A stretch of 64,000 nucleotides of DNA from positions 1 to 64,000 of the forward strand of contig JACYME010000214.1 of NCBI GenBank assembly GCA_015272155.1, in the 5' to 3' direction. The position numbers and the translations under genes were made by a program. Under the pieces are notes generated by a model. It was not told the DNA's origin. It searched no databases and saw only the letters and a list, made by a program, of their open reading frames with translations. This stretch comes from Leptolyngbyaceae cyanobacterium T60_A2020_046 (lineage in GTDB: Bacteria > Cyanobacteriota > Cyanobacteriia > Phormidesmidales > Phormidesmidaceae). Of this stretch, positions 9,466 to 20,212 are shown piece after piece; the stretch's first letter is position 1; every line of letters begins with the position of its first letter.

Positions 9466-10802
9466 TGAATCCACCGAGTTCTTCTACCCTTAGCCATGAC
9501 ATCCTAATTGTGGATGACACGGTTAATAACGTAAAGCTTCTGTCAGAGATGCTGACCCAGTCAGGGTTTTCAGTGCGCAAGGCAATTAGTGGACAGATGG
9601 CCATTGTGGCGATTAATGCAACCCCTCCAGACTTGATTTTGCTAGACATCAACATGCCCGAGATGGATGGCTATGCCGTGTGTCAGCATCTCAAAAGTCG
9701 TGCGGAAACTCGTGAGATTCCCGTCATTTTTCTAAGCGCTTCAGATATGACCGCAGATAAGGTCAAGGCGTTTCAAATGGGGGGAGCAGACTACATTACC
9801 AAGCCCTTTCATGCAGAGGAAGTGATTGCCCGAATTCAGCATCAACTGCTCTTGAGTCAACTTAAAACAGATCTGCGATCTAAAAACTTAGCTCTAGAGT
9901 CTGCCCTGTCTGACCTCAAGGCTGCCCAAGTAGAGCTGATTCAAAAGCAGAAAATGCTGAGCCTGAGTCAACTCATTGCTGGCATTGCCCACGAAATTAA
10001 TAATCCGGTGAATTTCATCATGGGTAATCTGAGGCCAGCTCAGCAATACTTCTTAAATGTGCTCAACATTTTGAATCTCTATCGTCAACGCTATCCCCAA
10101 GCAGATCAGGAAATTGATGCCGCGATCGCGGATGCTGAGCTGGATTTTATTGCTGAAGATTTTGCCAATGTTGTTAAGTCCATGGAGACGGGCACCGCAC
10201 GCATTTGCGAGATTGTCCAAGCGCTCCAAACCTTCTCGCATCAGGGTGAGTCTAACATCAAGAGTGTGAACCTCAAAACCGCGATCGATAGCGTTTTGGT
10301 CTTGCTTCAGCCGCGCCTCCGGGAACAGAGCAATCGTCCCAGTATTCGAGTGTGCTGCAACGCTGATGATCTACCGATGGTTACCTGCGATGCCCGGTCG
10401 ATTAACCAGGCAATTCTGCATATTCTGGATAATGCCATCGACGCAATTGATGCGCTGTGGGATGGCAGTAGCCCTGAGCTAGCTAATCGCTCCATTGGTC
10501 GGCGGAACCCAGAAATTACCATCACAACTTATCAGCCCACTCCCCATTCTATTGCGATCGCAATTCAAGATAATGGTATTGGCATTCTTGATGCCATTAA
10601 GCCCAGAGTTTACGACCCATTTTTTACGACAAAATCTGTCAGCCAAGGCAAAGGCTTAGGGCTTTCCGTGGCCTACCAAATTATTGTCAATAAGCACCAG
10701 GGTGACCTCTCGTTTACGTCTAACTTTGGTCAGGGAAGTGAATTTGTTCTAGAAATCCCAGTACAGATGCCCGCTGCCGCCTGCACAATGCAATCCCACT
10801 AA
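9465..10802 (+). CDS. Receiver-histidine kinase hybrid
   Basis: This protein of about 445 residues has an N-terminal receiver (phosphoacceptor D61 in LILLDINMPEMDGY), a coiled-coil linker, a dimerisation helix with H176 (LIAGIAHEINNPVNF) and a C-terminal ATPase domain with DNGIGI and GKGLGLSVAY. The receiver closely resembles that of the preceding gene (shared VRKAISG, GGADYITKPF), which suggests tandem duplication. The ATG at 9465 forms a TAATG junction with the upstream stop; an in-frame ATG at 9453 is also possible. Receiver-first kinases take signals from an upstream kinase, so this is probably a branch or relay step of the same pathway. No DNA-binding output domain is present. Confidence 0.92.
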   Translation: MNPPSSSTLSHDILIVDDTVNNVKLLSEMLTQSGFSVRKAISGQMAIVAINATPPDLILLDINMPEMDGYAVCQHLKSRAETREIPVIFLSASDMTADKVKAFQMGGADYITKPFHAEEVIARIQHQLLLSQLKTDLRSKNLALESALSDLKAAQVELIQKQKMLSLSQLIAGIAHEINNPVNFIMGNLRPAQQYFLNVLNILNLYRQRYPQADQEIDAAIADAELDFIAEDFANVVKSMETGTARICEIVQALQTFSHQGESNIKSVNLKTAIDSVLVLLQPRLREQSNRPSIRVCCNADDLPMVTCDARSINQAILHILDNAIDAIDALWDGSSPELANRSIGRRNPEITITTYQPTPHSIAIAIQDNGIGILDAIKPRVYDPFFTTKSVSQGKGLGLSVAYQIIVNKHQGDLSFTSNFGQGSEFVLEIPVQMPAAACTMQSH

Positions 10803-10838
10803 AGATCTGTGAAGGGATGGAGATCTGTGAAGGGATGG
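10803..10838. repeat. Perfect 18-bp tandem duplication
   Basis: The unit AGATCTGTGAAGGGATGG occurs at 10803-10820 and 10821-10838, immediately after the stop codon of the signalling operon. It resembles the other spacer duplications in the window in length but not in sequence. Confidence 0.95.
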
Positions 10839-10912
10839 CAGGAAACGGGGTGAGTAGCCCGCGTTTTTCTAGGGGTACTGTCCAACATTGGACAAAGCTG
10901 AGGCGAAACCGG

Positions 10913-10942
10913 GCCCAGGGCGCATGATGTCGCGCCCTGGGC
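10913..10942. terminator. Strong hairpin between convergent genes
   Basis: Arms GCCCAGGGCGC (10913-10923) and GCGCCCTGGGC (10932-10942) form a perfect 11-bp stem with an 8-base loop. It lies between the operon (plus) and the DoxX-like gene (minus), so it could stop transcription from both sides. There is no T-tract, which makes it weaker as an intrinsic terminator. Confidence 0.5.
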
Positions 10943-11027
10943 AGTGACGCACGGGTCGCCACTGCCCGGATCAACGGCAGATGCCGGGGGCATCGCAGGG
11001 ATGAGTGAGCAATCGACCTAATATGAA

Positions 11028-11597
11028 CTACCGCAGGCGCAAGGAAGCCCCATGTTTACGCGCGCGGCCTGGTCGAGAAAAGCGGTGGCGGGTGGCCTGT
11101 AACAGATTTGCCATGGGGCGATCGCGCGATGCCTCCGGTTCTCCCTCAGTTTCGGGTTTGCGACCCCAAATCCAGTAATCGAGGGAATAGCGGTTATAGG
11201 CCAGACCCGCCAGCAGAATAAACAGCACGATGTTGTAAATCAACTGGCTGCTTGCTGTATCCCAGTTTTGGACAATGGTGACGCCGTACATCAGAATCGC
11301 CATCAAAATCAGCGTCGCGATCAGGGCCCCTCGGGTAAACAACCCCACAATCAACAGCGCCCCTGCAATCAGCTCAACTGGGGGCACCAAGGCGGCATTG
11401 ATGGGCACGAGAAATTCTGGCATCCATGCCCCATCCATTGCGCCCACCATCGCATCCATAAAGCCGGGGATATTCCCAATGCGGACGAAGCCGTGATTGA
11501 AGTAGTTGATGCCCATAATCAGCCGGAGCAGGCCATAGGCGATCGCAATATCGGACGATCGCAGGGCAATCGTCGGCATTGAACGGTTGCTCGACAT
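11028..11597 (-). CDS. DoxX-family membrane protein
   Basis: The start at 11597 (MSSNRSM) was chosen because TAGGAGG lies upstream at good spacing. The protein of 189 residues has four probable membrane helices: about 18-35, 65-85, 90-110 and 120-140. The DoxX-like pattern is visible in LRLIMGINYFNHGFVR and PPVELIAGALLIVGLFTR. DoxX-type proteins are small inner-membrane proteins, some linked to quinone or thiol redox chemistry; the exact role here is unknown. The C-terminal tail is basic and poorly conserved in appearance. Confidence 0.85.
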   Translation of the reverse strand: MSSNRSMPTIALRSSDIAIAYGLLRLIMGINYFNHGFVRIGNIPGFMDAMVGAMDGAWMPEFLVPINAALVPPVELIAGALLIVGLFTRGALIATLILMAILMYGVTIVQNWDTASSQLIYNIVLFILLAGLAYNRYSLDYWIWGRKPETEGEPEASRDRPMANLLQATRHRFSRPGRARKHGASLRLR

Positions 11598-11950
11598 CGT
11601 AGAACCTCCTAAATTTCGGCGGACAGAACCAAAACACTGCATCTTGGGAGGTGAACCGCGCGTGGACAGCGGGTTCCATGCTTCTGGTGTCGTTCGGTAA
11701 TGTCATTCGTCAGGCGGGGGGCGGATCTGGCCGTCGGCCCAACCCCCCTGCCCCAAAATCCCCAGTCATCGGACGCGCAGCCCGACCCAACTGAGACGAA
11801 GCCCTGCGATCGATGGTGGAGTGAATGGACAAAATCGGATGACGCAGGAAGCGTGTTCAACCATCCTGTCCATCAGGCTAACGATTTCTGGGCGATCGCG
11901 GGGCGAATGGGCCGGGTGAGTCGAGGGTTGCGGGAATGCTGGAGCGGACG
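11598..11950. other. Spacer with no recognised feature
   Basis: This 353-bp stretch lies upstream of the DoxX-like gene and downstream of the glyoxalase-like gene, both on the minus strand. Short frames read through it on both strands but none resembles a protein. It should hold the promoter of the DoxX-like gene. Confidence 0.4.
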
Positions 11951-12613
11951 TTACCAGACAAAGCGTAGGGGTAAATCGGACTGAAAGTCGTGACTGCGCC
12001 CCTGGGTTTCTCCGTCAAACCCGAGTTCTAGACAGTAGGGGCCGGATTGGCAGTGCAGAAAACCAGCCTCTACCAGGGCACGCCGGGCTGCTGAGGGCGG
12101 CGACGGGTTGGGGTGAGTGAGGGTGAGGCGGGTGACTTCCCGCAGCCTGGCGGGATGATCCAGAGGTTCAGCGCGATCGCGGGGATACTGATCCTGCCGT
12201 TGGGCAAAGGCCAGGGAAAACACCATCGGCTCACTCATCTGGGCGGCATTTGTGCCCACAGCAATGCTGAGGTGCGGCGGCAGGTACGGCGGTTGGTAAA
12301 GCCAATGGGGAAAGGGCGGCGGAGCGGGCGGCTGACTGGCCGGACGCAAGCACACCCCAAAGGGGCAGGCATCGGGATGGCCTGACCCACGTTCCCACAG
12401 ATGGGTGGGCTGGGTGCGGGAAGATTGGGCCTCGGCGCGATCGCAGACCCACAGCAGTTCCAGCATGAAGTTGTGAAAAAAGAAGCGCCGATTGGCGGTG
12501 CCTTGGCCGGGATGACGATTGCGGCTCCCTTCTCGCAGGCCAAACTCACGCAAGCGATCGCCCGCTGGCGCATCCACTGCCGTGCAGATAAACCCGTGAT
12601 CCAGCTCCCACAT
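11951..12613 (-). CDS. Glyoxalase-like (VOC superfamily) protein
   Basis: The 220-residue sequence opens with ELDHGFICTAVDAPAGDRL, followed by GLREGSRNRHPGQG and NRRFFFHNFMLELLWV. This is the pattern of a cyanobacterial and proteobacterial glyoxalase-like family in which the His of LDH and the Glu of LELLW occupy metal-ligand positions. The substrate is not known. The C-terminal half is less typical. It stands alone, divergent from the oxoprolinase gene. Confidence 0.75.
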   Translation of the reverse strand: MWELDHGFICTAVDAPAGDRLREFGLREGSRNRHPGQGTANRRFFFHNFMLELLWVCDRAEAQSSRTQPTHLWERGSGHPDACPFGVCLRPASQPPAPPPFPHWLYQPPYLPPHLSIAVGTNAAQMSEPMVFSLAFAQRQDQYPRDRAEPLDHPARLREVTRLTLTHPNPSPPSAARRALVEAGFLHCQSGPYCLELGFDGETQGRSHDFQSDLPLRFVW

Positions 12614-12806
12614 GCTGCGCCCTTTTCCTGGTCATATGGTCATGAATGACAGAACGCCGCCCTGGCCATGCCACCGGAGCCCCAGTAACCTCATGCCCAA
12701 TCCTCCACACTCCTGAGGCGAGCGATCGTCAAGCGTCATCCCCGGAGGATAATCCAGCCTTCCTTAGAATGGGAGGGTCTGGCATCAACAGGAAATAGGG
12801 ATAGGC

Positions 12807-15800
12807 ATGGGACGCTGGCAGTTTTGGGTTGATCGGGGCGGCACGTTTACGGACATTGTGGCGCGGCGACCCGATGGCGCATTGGTGGTTCACAAGCTGC
12901 TGTCTGAAAACCCCGATCGATACACCGACGCCCCCATCCAGGGCATCCGCGACCTCCTGGACCTCAGCCCCGAGGAGCCCATCCCCGCCGATCGCATCGA
13001 CGCGATCAAAATGGGCACCACGGTGGCGACCAATGCCCTACTCGAACGCAAGGGCGATCGCACCGTACTCGTCATCACCCAAGGTTTTCGCGACGCCCTG
13101 CGCATTGGCTACCAAAACCGCCCCGATATTTTTGCGCGCCACATCGTCTTACCCGAAATGCTGTACGAGCGGGTAGTCGAAGTCGCCGCCCGCCACGACG
13201 CCCACGGCACCGTGCTGCATCCCTTTGATGAAACGGTCGAAACAGTGTTGCGCGATGGCTTGCAAGCCGCCTACGACGCCGGGATTCGGGCCTGCGCGAT
13301 CGCCCTCATGCATGGCTATCGCTACCCCGACCATGAGAGCCGCGCCGCCGCGATCGCACGGGCGATCGGCTTCTCCCAAGTCTCGGTGTCCCACCGCGTC
13401 AGCCCGTTGATGAAGTTAGTGAGCCGGGGCGACACCACCGTCGTCGATGCCTACCTGTCGCCCATTCTGCGTCGCTACGTCGATCGCATCGCCGCCGCCT
13501 TGCAGCCCTCCGATTCCCCCACCCAGGACACCCCGGCCTCAGCCCCGCGCCTCATGTTTATGCAATCCAATGGCGGGCTCACCGATGCCGCCCTCTTTCA
13601 GGGCAAAGACAGCATTCTCTCGGGGCCAGCGGGGGGCATTGTGGGAGCAGTGCAAACCAGTCTGCGGGCGGGCTTCCAGCGCATCATCGGGTTTGACATG
13701 GGCGGCACCTCCACGGACGTGTCGCACTATCGCGGCGAGTATGAGCGCACCTTTGAAACCGAGGTGGCGGGGGTGCGGCTGCGGGCTCCGATGATGGCGA
13801 TTCATACCGTGGCGGCGGGGGGCGGCTCGGTCTTGGGGTTTGACGGGGCACGCTATCGGGTGGGGCCAGAGTCGGCGGGGGCGCATCCGGGGCCAGCCTG
13901 CTATCGCAAGGGGGGGCCGCTGGCGGTGACGGACTGCAACGTCATGGTCGGCAAGCTGCAACCCGCCTTCTTTCCGCCAGTGTTTGGGCCGGGGGGCGAC
14001 GAACCGCTGGATGCCGAGACGGTGCGATCGCAGTTCACGGCCCTGGCCGATCGCATCGCGACAGAAACCGGCAACCGCCGATCGCCGGAACAGGTCGCCG
14101 CTGGATTCCTCGCGATCGCGGTCGAAAAAATGGCGAATGCCATCAAAAAAATTTCCGTCCAGCGCGGCTACGATGTCTCAGACTATGCCCTGTGCTGCTT
14201 TGGCGGCGCGGGCGGGCAGCACGCCTGCTTGATTGCCGAAGCCCTGGGCATGGGGGAGATCTTTATCCATCCCTATGCGGGGGTGTTGTCGGCCTACGGC
14301 ATGGGCCTGGCGGATGTACGATCGCTGCGAGAACAGGCGGTGGAACTGCCCCTGACCGCAGCCACCCAAGCTGAAATCGAGCCCCAGGTGCGATCGCTCG
14401 CCCAGGCGGCCCTCGCAGAACTGGCGCAACAGGGCATTCCCCTGCCCGATGCCGAAGATCCGCTGGTGGGCAGCGATCGCGTGCAGGTGTTGCCCCGCGC
14501 CCATCTGAAATATGCGGGCACCGATTCCACGCTGATCGTCCCCTGGGCCGCCGTGCCGGAAATGCGCGACACCTTTGAAGCCCTCCATCGCCAGCGCTAT
14601 GGCTTTGCTCTCCGCGATCGCCCCCTGATCCTCGAAGCCCTGTCTGTGGAGGTCGTGGGCAAAACCGACGCCCCCACCCTGCCGACGAATTTTTCGCCCC
14701 GCCCAGAACCCCTGACCCCCAAGGCAATGGTGCCGGTGTTTACCCGCGATCGCTGGCATGACACGCCTGTCTATCACCGCGACGATCTGCGCCCCGCAGA
14801 CACCGTGGACGGCCCCGCCTTGATTATCGAAGCCACGGGCACCAACGTCGTGGAACCCGGTTGGCAAGCCACCTTCACTGCCCAGGGCAATCTCGTGCTG
14901 CGGCGAAGGGGCGATCGCGCTGTGGATCTGCCGGTGCCCACCGCCACCCCAGAATCCATCGCCAACACCGCCCCCGATCCCGTTTTGCTGGAAATCTACA
15001 ACAACCTATTTCGCGCGATCGCCGAGGAAATGGGCGTCACCCTGCAAAACACCAGCTACTCCGTCAACATCAAAGAACGACTCGACTTCTCCTGCGCCCT
15101 GTTTGACCACACCGGAGCCCTGGTCGCCAACGCCCCCCACATCCCCGTGCATTTGGGCTCCATGGGCGAAAGCGTCAAAAGTCTGCTGCGTGAACAGGGC
15201 GATCGCCTCCAACCCGGCGACGTGTATATGCTCAACAATCCCTACAACGGCGGCACCCATCTGCCCGATGTCACCGTCATCACCCCCGTCTTTTTAGCCG
15301 AAGCGTCAGAGAAAGGCCGCAAATCCGAGGGCATCCCGGTAGGGACAAAACCCACCTTTTTCGTCGCCTCGCGGGGACACCACGCCGACATTGGCGGCAT
15401 CACCCCTGGTTCCATGCCGCCCCACAGCCGCACTATCGCAGAAGAGGGCATCTTGCTCGACAATGTGCTGCTGGTGCGCGACGGCGAATTTCAAGAGTCG
15501 GCGGTGCGCGCCCTCCTCAGCGCTGGCCCCTACCCCGCCCGCAACCCCGATCAAAATATCGCCGACCTCCAGGCCCAAATCGCCGCTAATGAAAAGGGCG
15601 TGCAGGAGCTTCAAAAGCTGGTCGCTCAGGCCGGGCTCGATACCGTGCTGGCCTACATGGGGCACGTGCAAGACAACGCCGAAGCCTGTGTACGCCGCGT
15701 CATCGATCGCCTCCAGGATGGCCGCGCCGTCTATCCTCTGGATGACGGCAGCCAGATCTGCGTGCGCATTGACGTGGTGCGATCGCAGCGTCGCGCCATC

Positions 15801-16547
15801 ATCGACTTCAGCGGCACCTCGCCCCAACAAAATAGCAACTTCAACGCCCCCGCCGCCGTGGGCAAAGCAGCGGTGCTCTACGTGTTTCGCACCCTCGTTG
15901 AAGATGACATTCCTCTCAATGCGGGCTGTCTCAAGCCGCTGGAGATTCGCATTCCCCCCGGCTCTATGCTGAACCCGGAACCTCCCGCAGCGGTGGTGGC
16001 GGGCAATGTGGAAGTGTCTCAAGCGATCGCCAATGCTCTGTACACCGCCCTTGGCGCACTGGCAGGCTCCCAGGGCACCATGAATAACCTCACCTTTGGC
16101 AGCGATCGCCACCAATATTACGAAACCATCTGCGGCGGTTCCGGCGCAGGGCCAGACTTCCCCGGCACCGACGCCGTCCACACCCACATGACCAACTCCC
16201 GCCTCACCGACCCTGAAGTGCTGGAATGGCGCTTTCCGGTGCTAGTAGATCAATTTTCGATTCGGCCCCACAGTGGTGGAGCGGGGGCACAACCGGGCGG
16301 CAACGGCATTTGCCGCGCTCTGCGATTTCGCGAAGCCATGACCGCCTCGATTGTGTCAAGTCACCGGGTGGTGCCGCCCCCCGGCCTCGCGGGTGGCCAC
16401 CCTGGCGCGATCGGCCAAAACCGCGTGGAGCGCGCCGATGGCACTGTGGAAACCCTGGGGCCACGGGCGACGGTTGAGATGCATCCTGGCGATCGCCTCG
16501 TGATTGAAACCCCCGGCGGCGGCGGCTATGGCCCCCCCGAGGCATAA
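12807..16547 (+). CDS. oplaH: ATP-hydrolysing 5-oxoprolinase (hydantoinase A and B fusion)
   Basis: This 1246-residue protein contains both subunits of the hydantoinase/oxoprolinase family in one chain. The N-terminal A part (about 1-690) has the nucleotide-binding segments [16 protein letters not shown] and [16 protein letters not shown]. The B part (about 710-1240) has [33 protein letters not shown] and a GNVEVSQ segment. The length and arrangement match eukaryotic-type OPLAH, which opens 5-oxo-L-proline to L-glutamate using ATP in glutathione breakdown. It is a single gene. An N-methylhydantoinase-like substrate cannot be excluded. Confidence 0.9.
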   Translation: MGRWQFWVDRGGTFTDIVARRPDGALVVHKLLSENPDRYTDAPIQGIRDLLDLSPEEPIPADRIDAIKMGTTVATNALLERKGDRTVLVITQGFRDALRIGYQNRPDIFARHIVLPEMLYERVVEVAARHDAHGTVLHPFDETVETVLRDGLQAAYDAGIRACAIALMHGYRYPDHESRAAAIARAIGFSQVSVSHRVSPLMKLVSRGDTTVVDAYLSPILRRYVDRIAAALQPSDSPTQDTPASAPRLMFMQSNGGLTDAALFQGKDSILSGPAGGIVGAVQTSLRAGFQRIIGFDMGGTSTDVSHYRGEYERTFETEVAGVRLRAPMMAIHTVAAGGGSVLGFDGARYRVGPESAGAHPGPACYRKGGPLAVTDCNVMVGKLQPAFFPPVFGPGGDEPLDAETVRSQFTALADRIATETGNRRSPEQVAAGFLAIAVEKMANAIKKISVQRGYDVSDYALCCFGGAGGQHACLIAEALGMGEIFIHPYAGVLSAYGMGLADVRSLREQAVELPLTAATQAEIEPQVRSLAQAALAELAQQGIPLPDAEDPLVGSDRVQVLPRAHLKYAGTDSTLIVPWAAVPEMRDTFEALHRQRYGFALRDRPLILEALSVEVVGKTDAPTLPTNFSPRPEPLTPKAMVPVFTRDRWHDTPVYHRDDLRPADTVDGPALIIEATGTNVVEPGWQATFTAQGNLVLRRRGDRAVDLPVPTATPESIANTAPDPVLLEIYNNLFRAIAEEMGVTLQNTSYSVNIKERLDFSCALFDHTGALVANAPHIPVHLGSMGESVKSLLREQGDRLQPGDVYMLNNPYNGGTHLPDVTVITPVFLAEASEKGRKSEGIPVGTKPTFFVASRGHHADIGGITPGSMPPHSRTIAEEGILLDNVLLVRDGEFQESAVRALLSAGPYPARNPDQNIADLQAQIAANEKGVQELQKLVAQAGLDTVLAYMGHVQDNAEACVRRVIDRLQDGRAVYPLDDGSQICVRIDVVRSQRRAIIDFSGTSPQQNSNFNAPAAVGKAAVLYVFRTLVEDDIPLNAGCLKPLEIRIPPGSMLNPEPPAAVVAGNVEVSQAIANALYTALGALAGSQGTMNNLTFGSDRHQYYETICGGSGAGPDFPGTDAVHTHMTNSRLTDPEVLEWRFPVLVDQFSIRPHSGGAGAQPGGNGICRALRFREAMTASIVSSHRVVPPPGLAGGHPGAIGQNRVERADGTVETLGPRATVEMHPGDRLVIETPGGGGYGPPEA

Positions 16548-16662
16548 CTCCGGCGGCAGGTGCTTCATTCCCTGGGCAGAGGCAAAGTCCGAGACGGTTT
16601 GGTACCGTTGGGGGTATTAGCGGGCCTTTTGCCCGTACTCCAAGCTTGCCGCCCCATCCAAA

Positions 16663-17766
16663 ATGCTTGACGCCTACCTTGCCCTCGCGGTTGAAAATCC
16701 AGCCCTGTTTTGGCTTGTTTTGGCTGGTCTAGCCGGAGGAGTCGCCTTTGTGTTTGGGCAGGTGGTGCCCCTGGTGATTCGCATCGTCCTACATCGGGTG
16801 TTGGCGGACAATGCCGCCAATTTCTATGCGCGAGTGCTGCAACCCCAGCGATCGCTAATTGCCATTACCGGAGCCCTAGCTGCCCTCGATATTGCCGCCT
16901 ATGTGCTGCTGCAATTTATTTGGTACGTTCCCTGGTATCGCTATTTTGAATTCGGCGTCACCCTGGCCTTTACGCTATCCCTCGGTGGGCTATTGGCGAA
17001 GTGCTTCAAAGCCTACTTTGACATTTATGTGTTAGATTCCGCCCTGAAAAATGGGCGAAAAACCAATAGCGAAATCCTCCTGCTCGCGCGATTTTTTGCC
17101 AACTTTGGCATCATTGTTGTGCTCACCATCGCCTTTGGGCAAACCCATGAGGTGAATGTGTTTGGTGTGGTGGCGAGCTTAGGCATCGGCGGGATTGCCG
17201 TCGCCTTTGCAGCCCAAAAGGTTTTGGAGCAGCTTTTGGGCGGTGTGGTGATTTACGTTGATCGCCCCTTTGCGGTGGATGACTATGTGGGGCTACCCGA
17301 TGGCACCTTTGGCCGTGTTGAAGCGATCGGGCTGCGATCGACCAAAATTCGCACCTCTGGCAAGGGCACCCTCGCGATCGTGCCGAACAGCGCCATCATT
17401 CAAGCCACGGTTGAAAACTTCAGCGGGGCCAGCAAAGTGATGGCGATCGTCCACCTCAACCTCTATCGCACCGTCACACCTGAAGAACAAGCCCTGATTC
17501 GCCAAGTCATTCTAGAAAGTACAAAAGACATCTTTGGCATTGATGCTCGCAGCACAGATATTGCCTTTCGAGCACTAGATCACGGAAATTTAACCCAGGT
17601 TCAGCTCACCCTTTTCATTCTGGGTGCAAGCGGAGGCTCGATGGAAATTCGTCGCCAACTTTTAGATATCGCCAATCAAAAAATGACCCAGCGCCTCAAA
17701 ACCTATGGCATTGCCTTTGATATTGAAGAACCGACGGTATATGTGGATTCTCCGATCACGGTTTAG
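16663..17766 (+). CDS. MscS-family mechanosensitive ion channel (first of two)
   Basis: This 367-residue membrane protein has several N-terminal helices and the MscS pore signature ASLGIGGIAVAFAAQKVLEQ. A beta domain follows with IYVDRPFAVDDYV and GLRSTKIRT. MscS channels open on membrane tension and release solutes during hypo-osmotic shock. The neighbouring gene downstream is a paralogue sharing the same signature segments and the C-terminal EPTVYVDSP. A 231-bp gap separates them, so they may not share a transcript. Confidence 0.93.
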   Translation: MLDAYLALAVENPALFWLVLAGLAGGVAFVFGQVVPLVIRIVLHRVLADNAANFYARVLQPQRSLIAITGALAALDIAAYVLLQFIWYVPWYRYFEFGVTLAFTLSLGGLLAKCFKAYFDIYVLDSALKNGRKTNSEILLLARFFANFGIIVVLTIAFGQTHEVNVFGVVASLGIGGIAVAFAAQKVLEQLLGGVVIYVDRPFAVDDYVGLPDGTFGRVEAIGLRSTKIRTSGKGTLAIVPNSAIIQATVENFSGASKVMAIVHLNLYRTVTPEEQALIRQVILESTKDIFGIDARSTDIAFRALDHGNLTQVQLTLFILGASGGSMEIRRQLLDIANQKMTQRLKTYGIAFDIEEPTVYVDSPITV

Positions 17767-17997
17767 AGGGTCGAAGTGCTCGTAAGAACGCGATCGCACC
17801 CCTTCATTATTCAACCGTCCTGGTGGTGCAGAAAACTTCTTTGAGTCTCATGCTAGACGGCTCAGGCGGTCAAAATAGCGTCTGAAACCCATTGCCTTCG
17901 TTCGATCTTTGGAGAAATTTCAAATCTGCCGTCTCGGCAAGAATTGTTTATTCACAAGGGTTCCAGGAATTTTCTGCACCACTAAGATTCAACCGCT

Positions 17998-19113
17998 ATG
18001 AATTGGTCAAGCCTGCTAGAAAGTCTCAGCATTCAGATTTCTGAAACGCCCCGACTCATCATTTTTGCGCTGTTGTTGATTGCAGCGCTGCTGGTTGGTC
18101 AGCTCACGCCGCTGATCGTCCGCCTTGGGATTCGACGCTTTTCTCCCGAACAGGTTTCGCACCTGTATGAGAATCTGATCGAACCCCTCCGCAGCACCTT
18201 GCAACTGGCCGGAACGCTGTTGCTGATCTCCTTTTCTCTGGTGTGGATCGAGGCGGACTATGCCAGCCTGCACAGCTTTCTCAAGCCTTTTGTAGACTTT
18301 GCGGTCATTCTCAGCGTGGCGTGGCTGGTGTCGCGCCTTTTTCGGCAAACGGTGCGCATTTATGGCGTTGATTTGTTTCGGCGACTGGGGCGTGAGGTGG
18401 ATGAATTGTTGCTTGTGATTGAAACGATCGCAAATGTGATCATCGGCTTTGTGGCGGTGCTGATTTTTGCCCAGAGCCAGCAGTTCAATCTAGTCGGGCT
18501 CTTTGCCAGTTTGGGGATTGGGGGGTTAGCGATCGCCTTTGCGGCCCAGAAAATTCTTGAACAATTGCTGAGCACCGTCGTGCTTTATCTTGATCGGCCC
18601 TTCACCCCCGGCGAATACATTCGGCTAGGAAATGGGCAACTGGGGCGCGTGGAATCCATCGGGCTGCGATCGACCAAAATTCGCACGGCGGCCAAAAGCA
18701 CGCTGATTATCATGCCCAACTCCACATTGATCAGCATGGATATTGAAAATGTGAGCCGCGCCAAGAAGGTGATGGTGATGCTATATCTGGATTTCGCGCG
18801 ATCGCTCAGCGATGAAGATGCGGCCTTGGTGAAACAAATCATCACCCAAAGTACCGATTCGGTGTTTGGCGTTGACCCCGGCAGCACCAGTATTGTGTTT
18901 AGTCCCTCTGGTGAAAATGGGGCGCGCAGCGATCAGCGCCGGCGGGCTCGGGTCACTTTCTTCATTCTGGGCTCCAATGACGATTCCCTCGCGCTGCGCA
19001 AGCGTCTGCTAGAGCACGCCAACGAAACCCTGGCAAAACGCCTCGACGCCTGCGGTCTGGAGTTCACCATGCAAGAACCCACGGTCTACATCGAGTCGCC
19101 TGTGACCCTCTAG
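17998..19113 (+). CDS. MscS-family mechanosensitive ion channel (second of two)
   Basis: This 371-residue paralogue of the upstream channel has predicted N-terminal helices, the pore segment ASLGIGGLAIAFAAQKILEQ, LYLDRPFTPGEYI and GLRSTKIRT, and ends EPTVYIESPVTL. The two copies differ enough to be an old duplication. Different tension thresholds or solute preferences are possible but cannot be read from sequence. Confidence 0.93.
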   Translation: MNWSSLLESLSIQISETPRLIIFALLLIAALLVGQLTPLIVRLGIRRFSPEQVSHLYENLIEPLRSTLQLAGTLLLISFSLVWIEADYASLHSFLKPFVDFAVILSVAWLVSRLFRQTVRIYGVDLFRRLGREVDELLLVIETIANVIIGFVAVLIFAQSQQFNLVGLFASLGIGGLAIAFAAQKILEQLLSTVVLYLDRPFTPGEYIRLGNGQLGRVESIGLRSTKIRTAAKSTLIIMPNSTLISMDIENVSRAKKVMVMLYLDFARSLSDEDAALVKQIITQSTDSVFGVDPGSTSIVFSPSGENGARSDQRRRARVTFFILGSNDDSLALRKRLLEHANETLAKRLDACGLEFTMQEPTVYIESPVTL

Positions 19114-19207
19114 GACGCGACGTGACCGCGATCGCCATTCCCAAAATCCCGCCGTTGGGCAACCAAAATCGGTAGGATAGCAGACAGACCTCTGATGACA
19201 TCGTGGT

Positions 19208-20212
19208 ATGGATCTCGTAACCCTTCAAGGCTGGCTCGATAACCTTTCCTTTGCAGTGCTGTTTTTGACGATGCTGGTCTACTGGGCTGGCGTTGCTTTT
19301 CGGCAGACGACGGTGCTGCCTGCACTGGGGACGGGGGGCATGGCGATCGCGAACCTAACCATTGCCGCTCTGCTCGTCGCCCGCTGGATCGAGGGGGGGT
19401 ATTTTCCGCTTAGCAATTTGTACGAGTCGCTGTTTTTTGTCGCCTGGGGGCTCACCGCCGTTCACCTCGTGGCCGAGCGCATGAGCTGTAGCCCGCTGGT
19501 CGGGGCCGCTACGTCGCCCCTGGCGATGGGGATTACGGCCTTTGCGGCACTGTCTTTGCCGGATACGATGCAGGTTTCAGAGCCGCTGGTGCCTGCGTTG
19601 AAATCCAACTGGCTGATGATGCATGTCAGCGTCATGCTGATCAGCTATGCTGCGTTGATGGTGGGGTCGCTGCTGGCGATCGCGTTTCTGGTAGTTACGC
19701 GCGGTCAGGTCGTAGAGTTGCGCGGCAGTTCCGTCGGCACGGGCGGGTTTCGGGATGGCAAGCTGCGCCGCGCAGAGGCCGTTGCCCCAACCCTCGCGAC
19801 CGCCACTGCTGAGGTGGGCGATGGTGGCACGGCGGTATTGCAGGCGATCGCCGCTGATGCCCAAACGCCCACAAAGCTTTCCCCCCAACGCCTGACCCTG
19901 GCCGACACCCTAGACAACATCAGCTACCGCATCATTGGCCTCGGCTTTCCGCTGCTGACCATTGGCATCATTTCTGGGGCAGTATGGGCTAACGAAGCCT
20001 GGGGCTCCTACTGGAGCTGGGATCCCAAGGAAACCTGGGCGTTGATTACCTGGCTCGTGTTTGCCGCCTACCTCCACGCCCGCATCACCAAGGGCTGGCA
20101 GGGTCGCCGCCCGGCCCTATTGGCCGCCTCAGGCTTCATTGTCGTGTGGGTGTGCTACCTCGGCGTCAACATCCTTGGCAAAGGACTCCACAGCTACGGC
20201 TGGTTCTTCTAA
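19208..20212 (+). CDS. ccsA: Cytochrome c biogenesis protein CcsA (Ycf5 type)
   Basis: This 334-residue membrane protein carries the tryptophan-rich haem-handling motif [18 protein letters not shown] near the C-terminus. A conserved membrane His lies in [15 protein letters not shown]. With Ccs1 (ResB) it forms the system II complex that moves haem across the thylakoid membrane and attaches it to c-type cytochromes such as cytochrome f. Several membrane helices span the chain, with a more variable stretch at about 165-225. Some databases call this family CcsB. Its partner is not in the window. Confidence 0.93.
   Translation: MDLVTLQGWLDNLSFAVLFLTMLVYWAGVAFRQTTVLPALGTGGMAIANLTIAALLVARWIEGGYFPLSNLYESLFFVAWGLTAVHLVAERMSCSPLVGAATSPLAMGITAFAALSLPDTMQVSEPLVPALKSNWLMMHVSVMLISYAALMVGSLLAIAFLVVTRGQVVELRGSSVGTGGFRDGKLRRAEAVAPTLATATAEVGDGGTAVLQAIAADAQTPTKLSPQRLTLADTLDNISYRIIGLGFPLLTIGIISGAVWANEAWGSYWSWDPKETWALITWLVFAAYLHARITKGWQGRRPALLAASGFIVVWVCYLGVNILGKGLHSYGWFF

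Noticed and set aside
13539-16187. Several long minus-strand frames across the oxoprolinase gene
   Set aside because: They are antisense shadows of a GC-rich coding region with a clear product on the plus strand.
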